Source of the DNA: Phylloscopus collybita
Taxonomy: Eukaryota > Chordata > Aves > Passeriformes > Phylloscopidae
Length of the DNA: 64,000 nucleotides
Direction: 5' to 3'
Assembly: GCA_027886175.1 (NCBI GenBank)
Contig: JAJNNQ010000075.1
Span: 84,547,001-84,611,000, forward strand
A program made the position numbers and the translations under genes. The notes below the pieces were generated by a model. The model did no database searches, was not told the DNA's origin, and saw only the letters and a list, made by a program, of their open reading frames with translations. This document shows positions 59,701 to 64,000 of the stretch, one piece after another (within the stretch, counting starts at the first letter, position 1; the number at the start of each line of letters is the position of its first letter).

Positions 59701-62700
59701 CTGTGTCTACAAATCCCAAAGAACTGCGAAGGGAAGTCGTAGCCTTACATTTCTTTGTGTCCTGTTGGCCTTATACATGTCTATACATATTCCTCTGTCC
59801 AAAGTTAGTTTAAATTTAGGATGGGGCCATATCTCAATTACACATTTCCCTGTAAGTCATCGTCATTTTCACACATCGCTTCCCAGATAAGAACAGTAAG
59901 ACATGCCCTGAAGGAAGTGGTTGCCTTCTGCTTTCCCTCTGTAGAATGCTATGAAGAGTTGAGCGTGTTTCTGGTGCAGAAAAAAAAAAAAAAAAAAGAA
60001 ATTTAAAAAGCCTCTAAAGCACATCATAAAGGAATTCAAAATTTGTTACAGACTAAACTTACCACTTGTAGTGACTGTGGTGGTTGCCCAGTTTCCACTT
60101 TGTTTTCACCTTGTATTAAGCAACATGTGGCTACATGTTTGTAGGATTTCTTCCTCTGTGTGCAGTGTGTTCAAAGGTTTAGGGGTAGTGATGCAGCCTA
60201 GTATAAGAGCCCATAAAGCAATCAAGATAATGCCGTGAAGACATTATAGCTTTAGGATGCAGTCCCATGGGCCAACTGGAAGATCTAGAGATCAAGGGTC
60301 CAACTGTTAAAGAAGTCTTTTTCTTCTCAGTAAAGGGGTTTGGGGTCATGATGTCAGCAGGTTTTGAAAATAAGTCTCCTAAGATCCTGTGGCATTTGTC
60401 AGCAGACTGTCATATCAGGACTGATCACCAGATGTCACTCCTGCTAAAAAGATATTAGATTCTTTTGCATTTCAGCCATAGGAGACATGATTCTGTACAG
60501 TCTTAGCTCTGAATTAAATGGCACCCTCCTACTTCATCCTGTTCCTCCTTTCATCTGGATGGAAGCCCTCACATGCAGCACGGTGTTGATGGGCTGCTAA
60601 TGTAGATGCTCAGCTCTGGCCCTGAGGTTACCTCAAACAGGAAGCACTTCAGTTCCTTTTGCAGGCAGGCATAGTTACTGCCTCTCCTGACAGAGAGCTG
60701 GAAGAAGGCAAGGACAGGATTTGAGCAGGTTCAGAGGACAGGATTTTCCCATAGACCAGGCCTAAGGGTGTCCCAGACTCTCTGTGCTGACCAAGTAATT
60801 TTCTCTTTGCCTAGTTTCCCTTGTTTTGGTTCAACATGCCTGCAATCCTGAAAGGCTGGATGGACAGAGTCTTGGTCCAAGGCTTTGCTTATGATTTGTC
60901 AAAGTCTTATGATGGTGGTTTGCTCCAGGTATGTTTTTGGAATTGTTTCATGAGGGTCAAGGCTTGTACCATGTTCTGTGGGTCCTTGTTCATTCTTTTC
61001 CATTGTAGTTGTTTAAAGCTCTCACTTTACTACATTGAAATAGTGTATCAGCCCTGCTTTGCACAAGACACATAATTCCTTTTCTTTAACCTATCTCTTC
61101 CCAAAGACACACAGTCCACTGTCTAATTGTATGACATCAGTCTTTTCCTCAGAACTGCCACTTCATGTAAAGTCTGGGAAAGAAGAGGTCTCCCTCTCCC
61201 CTAGAAATCTTGGCTGTCCAGGTTTCCCTGAATATCTCTTGAACTGTTCAGGCACTCTTCTTTAAATATGTCTTAATCAACCACCACTTTCTTAATTCTA
61301 GGACAAATTATCTTTGTTTTCTTTCACCACGGGAGGAGGCCAAGAGATGTATTCAAAAGAAGGCATTGGTGGTGATATTCGCTATGTCCTGTGGCCCATG
61401 CAGGTATAATACATGAACGTTTGGTTGTTGGTTACATAATTTTTTATGATTTCACCTATTTTTAACAATTGCTTTAGTGATTTTTTTTTTAATATGAAAT
61501 ATAGTAATTAATAATCAAGTTGTCAGTTCCAAGGATCTGCAAGTTGTAAACTGTTACCTAAAATCCTGGGACTACTTTAAAAGTCCACTGACTTTTAAAG
61601 TTGTTTTGTCCCCCCCTTCCTCCAAATCAGAATGTAGAGAAAGCTTAACACCGTCAGTTTTTTCAATTTCCCTGCTGTTACAGGACTTCCTTTAGCTCAG
61701 CCATGCAGGATTTCTGTTCTCCCTAGTTTCCCATTTCGTGTAGGATGCAGAGCAGAAGGGGAGCCACACATTATCATCGCCGTAAGAATCAACACACAGA
61801 AGTTAGTATTCCTGTTCTAACTGCTACTCTTTTATGAGAAATGTGGTTTGGGAAATACAAGTGGTAAGGCCAGTTTTGCCAGCTTCTTCCTGATACAATA
61901 GAATAGATGAGCTAAAATTCCATGCCCTCTTCCCCACTCAATTACCAGCTGCCTGTTCCTGTGGAGCTGGCCAGCTGCAGAGCTCACAGGTCAACATGCC
62001 AAAAATGTGAAACACCAATCTGAATTCAGAAACACACAGAGGGAAAATGGCAAACTGAGCTGATTCCATGGGCATGAAGAACCCATCTCCTGAGTCACTG
62101 CCAAATGACACCTAGCCCTCTGTGCCTCTGCCACACCTGCTTTGTGGCAATCTTGTTCCTACAGGAACATTTGACTAAGGCAGAGGCAAAAGGTGAAAAA
62201 AACCCCGTCTTAGATGTAGATGTGGAACACTGCAGTTAGAGACCAATCTGAGGAGTTTCAAACTGGACAATGAACTTTTGGCCACCTGTGATCCTTGCAA
62301 ACTGAACAGTGAACAGCTGCCAAAGAGGACAGTTCTGTGGGATTAACAGCAGTTAAAAATTCCACAGAGGAGAATAAATGAAGTTGCCCTTATCTTTCAG
62401 TATCATGTATGCCATTATGCTGAGTACCTTCAATAGTGATTGCCTGGATAGATAGGGAACTTCTGCAATTTATTTTCCTTCTCCTCAAAAATGCATACAT
62501 TTAGAGAACCTGATTGATATTGGGTCAAAGAAACAGAACAGATTTGAATCTTCCATGTTCCTCAAATGAAAGTAAAACAGTAAATATTTCCTGAGCCATT
62601 TCTTTCTTTATTTTGCATCCAGCATGGAATCATGCACTTCTGTGGTGTCAAAGTCCTTGAACCTCACATCTGTTATGCTCCAGAGAATGTCTCTGAGGAG

Positions 62701-62796
62701 AAGAGGAAGGAGATGCTGACTGCCTGGACCCAGCGTCTGAAGACTCTTTGGAAGGAAGACCCCATAGACTGCTCCCCTGAGTGGTATTTCAAGTAG
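56695..62796 (+). CDS. NQO2: NQO2 copy C, six coding exons, 230 aa
   Basis: The most conventional copy. Coding exons: 56695-56701, 58114-58278, 59156-59286, 60815-60928, 61302-61403, 62623-62796. All joins are GT/AG and in frame. It is one residue shorter than human NQO2. Exon 5 has the usual 34 codons and reads [17 protein letters not shown], keeping Met154 and Tyr155; the human Asn161 position is Gly. FAD-binding and metal-site residues are present as in A and B. Exons 1-4 encode the same protein as A/B; exon 6 differs by PENVSEE for PERVSEE. Introns 5 (373 bp against 1344) and 6 (1219 against about 900) are clearly diverged from A/B, and intron 4 has an extra ~570 bp. Poly(A) signal candidates lie ~600 bp past the stop (ATTAAA 63375-63380, AATAAA 63409-63414). 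Confidence 0.95.
58114..58278 (+). CDS. NQO2: NQO2 copy C coding exon 2
   Basis: 165 bp, same protein as A and B. Confidence 0.95.
59156..59286 (+). CDS. NQO2: NQO2 copy C coding exon 3
   Basis: 131 bp, same protein as A and B, same weak donor GTCATT. Confidence 0.95.
59774..60345. other. C-specific block in intron between exons 3 and 4
   Basis: About 570 bp present in C where A and B have only about 20 bp. It contains a run of 18 A near 59981-59998. No gene or repeat family recognised. It may be an insertion in C or ancestral sequence deleted from the A/B lineage. Confidence 0.8.
60815..60928 (+). CDS. NQO2: NQO2 copy C coding exon 4
   Basis: 114 bp. Two synonymous changes relative to A/B (AAA for AAG before GWMD, CAA for CAG before GFAY). 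Confidence 0.95.
61302..61403 (+). CDS. NQO2: NQO2 copy C coding exon 5, full length
   Basis: 102 bp, the family's usual length. Encodes [19 protein letters not shown]. It lies in the block where C is strongly diverged from A/B. Confidence 0.95.
62077..62156 (+). repeat. 80-bp dispersed repeat, copy 1 (intron before exon 6 of C)
   Basis: Starts AAGAACCCATCTCCTGAGTC and ends near TTTGTGGCAATCTTGT. It matches 63904-63983 with about three mismatches over 80 bp in the same orientation. It is absent at the aligned place in A and B. Family unknown. Confidence 0.9.
62623..62796 (+). CDS. NQO2: NQO2 copy C coding exon 6 with stop
   Basis: 174 bp, TAG at 62794-62796. Close to A/B again, with a small cluster of changes at PENVSEE. 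Confidence 0.95.
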   Translation, partial: HGIMHFCGVKVLEPHICYAPENVSEEKRKEMLTAWTQRLKTLWKEDPIDCSPEWYFK

Positions 62797-63903
62797 TCTT
62801 CTGCAAGACTTCAGTAAGACTTCAAGCAAGACTACAGAAAGAAGATTTTTTTTTTCTCCGTTCTTTTTAATGTTCTGTCTAAAATACCTGAACCCTAATC
62901 TCCTAATTCAAATCTATTTTAAGAATCTTGAACACTACATCTAGCAGTTTAACTGACAACATAGCATTTATCTTCACTGATTCCCAAAGGATTCCCTTCA
63001 AGGATGGGTGCAAAACTGTTTGTGAAGTTCTCCTTGCTCACGTAAACAGTGTCATCCTGCCTCCTTGTGGTTGATAACACCTGTGGTATTTGATGGCAGA
63101 TTACACCATTGCTGCTCGTGAAACAGTACGTGGCCAAGTTTATTTTAACACTTTCTGTACCAGTTGCCACTTTTTTTCCTTTACCAGGAATATGGTGCCC
63201 ATACTCAACCTTTAAAAGCCCAAGACTGATTGTGAGAGTGTTACACTTTTTCCTTGGAGCAACAAAACCGGATCATGGGTAGTGTTGCAAAGGGATGTAC
63301 AGTTGCAAAGTGTCTTAAACAGCTGGAAAGCCTTGTGGGCAGCCCTAGGCTTCTCCAGATATCTATAAAGCAATATTAAAGCTTTGACAGATACCAGAAA
63401 AGGGAAAAAATAAATACAAATGTAGTGGTATGTGCATGAATTGCCTTCCTTTGCAGACTACAGCTCCCATTTGTAAAGTATGTATCTTCCCATAATCAAA
63501 GTAGAGAGAAAAAGGAATCTTATCTGTTGCCTGCCCCCTCACAGCAGTCAGTGTTGGTGTTTGGGTCTGGAGGGTGTTTGCTTCCTCTCCAGCATCAGCA
63601 TTGATGGGCTTCCTTGGAGATCTCCAGCACCAGCAGTTGGTGAGGCAGAGCACTGACCCGAAGACCTGCAGATGCACTGTCTGTCTATGGGTCAGGATTT
63701 ATGGGACAAATGAATTGTCTGGCTCTTAATAGCCAGGATTTTTACCTGGAACTGTAGGAGGATTATTTTTGTGCTTTAGAGTTGTTAACCCTGTTTGTGC
63801 ATATTGCAAGGGGTGGGTTTCTCCCTCAGAGAAATTTCTTGCTTTGACTAGCTCACCTAACTGCTGCCTTTGCACTTTGATATTAAAAGAATGTGGCATC
63901 AGT
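62797..63903. other. Downstream flank of NQO2 copy C
   Basis: Nearly identical to the A and B flanks up to about 63190, then diverges clearly. It includes ATTAAA (63375-63380) and AATAAA (63409-63414), which could end the copy C transcript. No further gene is recognised before the window ends. Confidence 0.6.
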
Positions 63904-63983
63904 AAGAACCCGTCTCCTGAGTCACTGCCAAATGACACCTGGCCCTCTGTGCCTCTGCCACACCTGCTTTGTGGCAATTTTGT
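63904..63983 (+). repeat. 80-bp dispersed repeat, copy 2
   Basis: Second copy of the 62077-62156 element, about 1.8 kb downstream, outside the gene. Confidence 0.9.
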
Positions 63984-64000
63984 CACACCCCTGTTTTACA

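Noticed and set aside
1..64000. CRISPR arrays, phage or bacterial operons
   Set aside because: No spaced short repeats of CRISPR type and no dense operon-like coding; intron-exon structure and CR1 elements show a vertebrate genome.

Overview
This is vertebrate nuclear DNA, almost certainly from a bird. The window holds a multi-exon gene with GT/AG introns and CpG-rich promoters. It also holds several 3' ends of CR1 LINEs, the dominant retroposon of birds and reptiles, and long simple repeats. There is no prokaryotic-style gene packing, and almost all long open frames are chance frames or run across exon-intron borders. The species cannot be named from the sequence; a songbird is a guess.

Layout. 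Positions 1 to about 33.7 kb contain no gene I can support. They are AT-rich non-coding DNA with simple repeats (notably a ~165-bp TTCC array near 31.6 kb), CR1 fragments (9.9 and 32.7 kb) and one decayed coding-like fragment (13.3-13.6 kb, minus). An old CR1 piece (33.8-34.0 kb) and an LTR-like element (34.1-34.4 kb) lead into the gene cluster.

From 34.4 kb to the end lie three tandem, same-strand copies of NQO2 (FAD-dependent dihydronicotinamide riboside:quinone reductase), called A, B and C here. Each has a CpG-rich promoter with a non-coding leader exon and six coding exons, with open reading frame and splice sites intact. Starts and stops are A 34789-40625, B 45568-51739 and C 56695-62796. 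Predicted proteins are 227, 227 and 230 residues. The array is built on a direct repeat of about 11.1 kb (gene body, ~4.3 kb spacer, next promoter), nearly identical between units by eye.

The copies are mosaics. B resembles C in its promoter and first introns, and resembles A from intron 5 through the downstream spacer. This is the pattern expected if unequal crossing-over between two older paralogues (A-type and C-type) created B as a hybrid. Exons 2-4 and the last exon are nearly identical in all three, as if homogenised by gene conversion. Coding exon 5 is not: A and B share a 9-nt in-frame deletion and a Met-to-Lys change in the loop that lines the active site, while C has the usual 34-codon exon. 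The most interesting possibility in the window is therefore a recently amplified NQO2 variant with an altered active-site loop beside a conventional copy. Copy A also has its own promoter, with a CR1 tail inside the leader exon and an LTR-like element just upstream.
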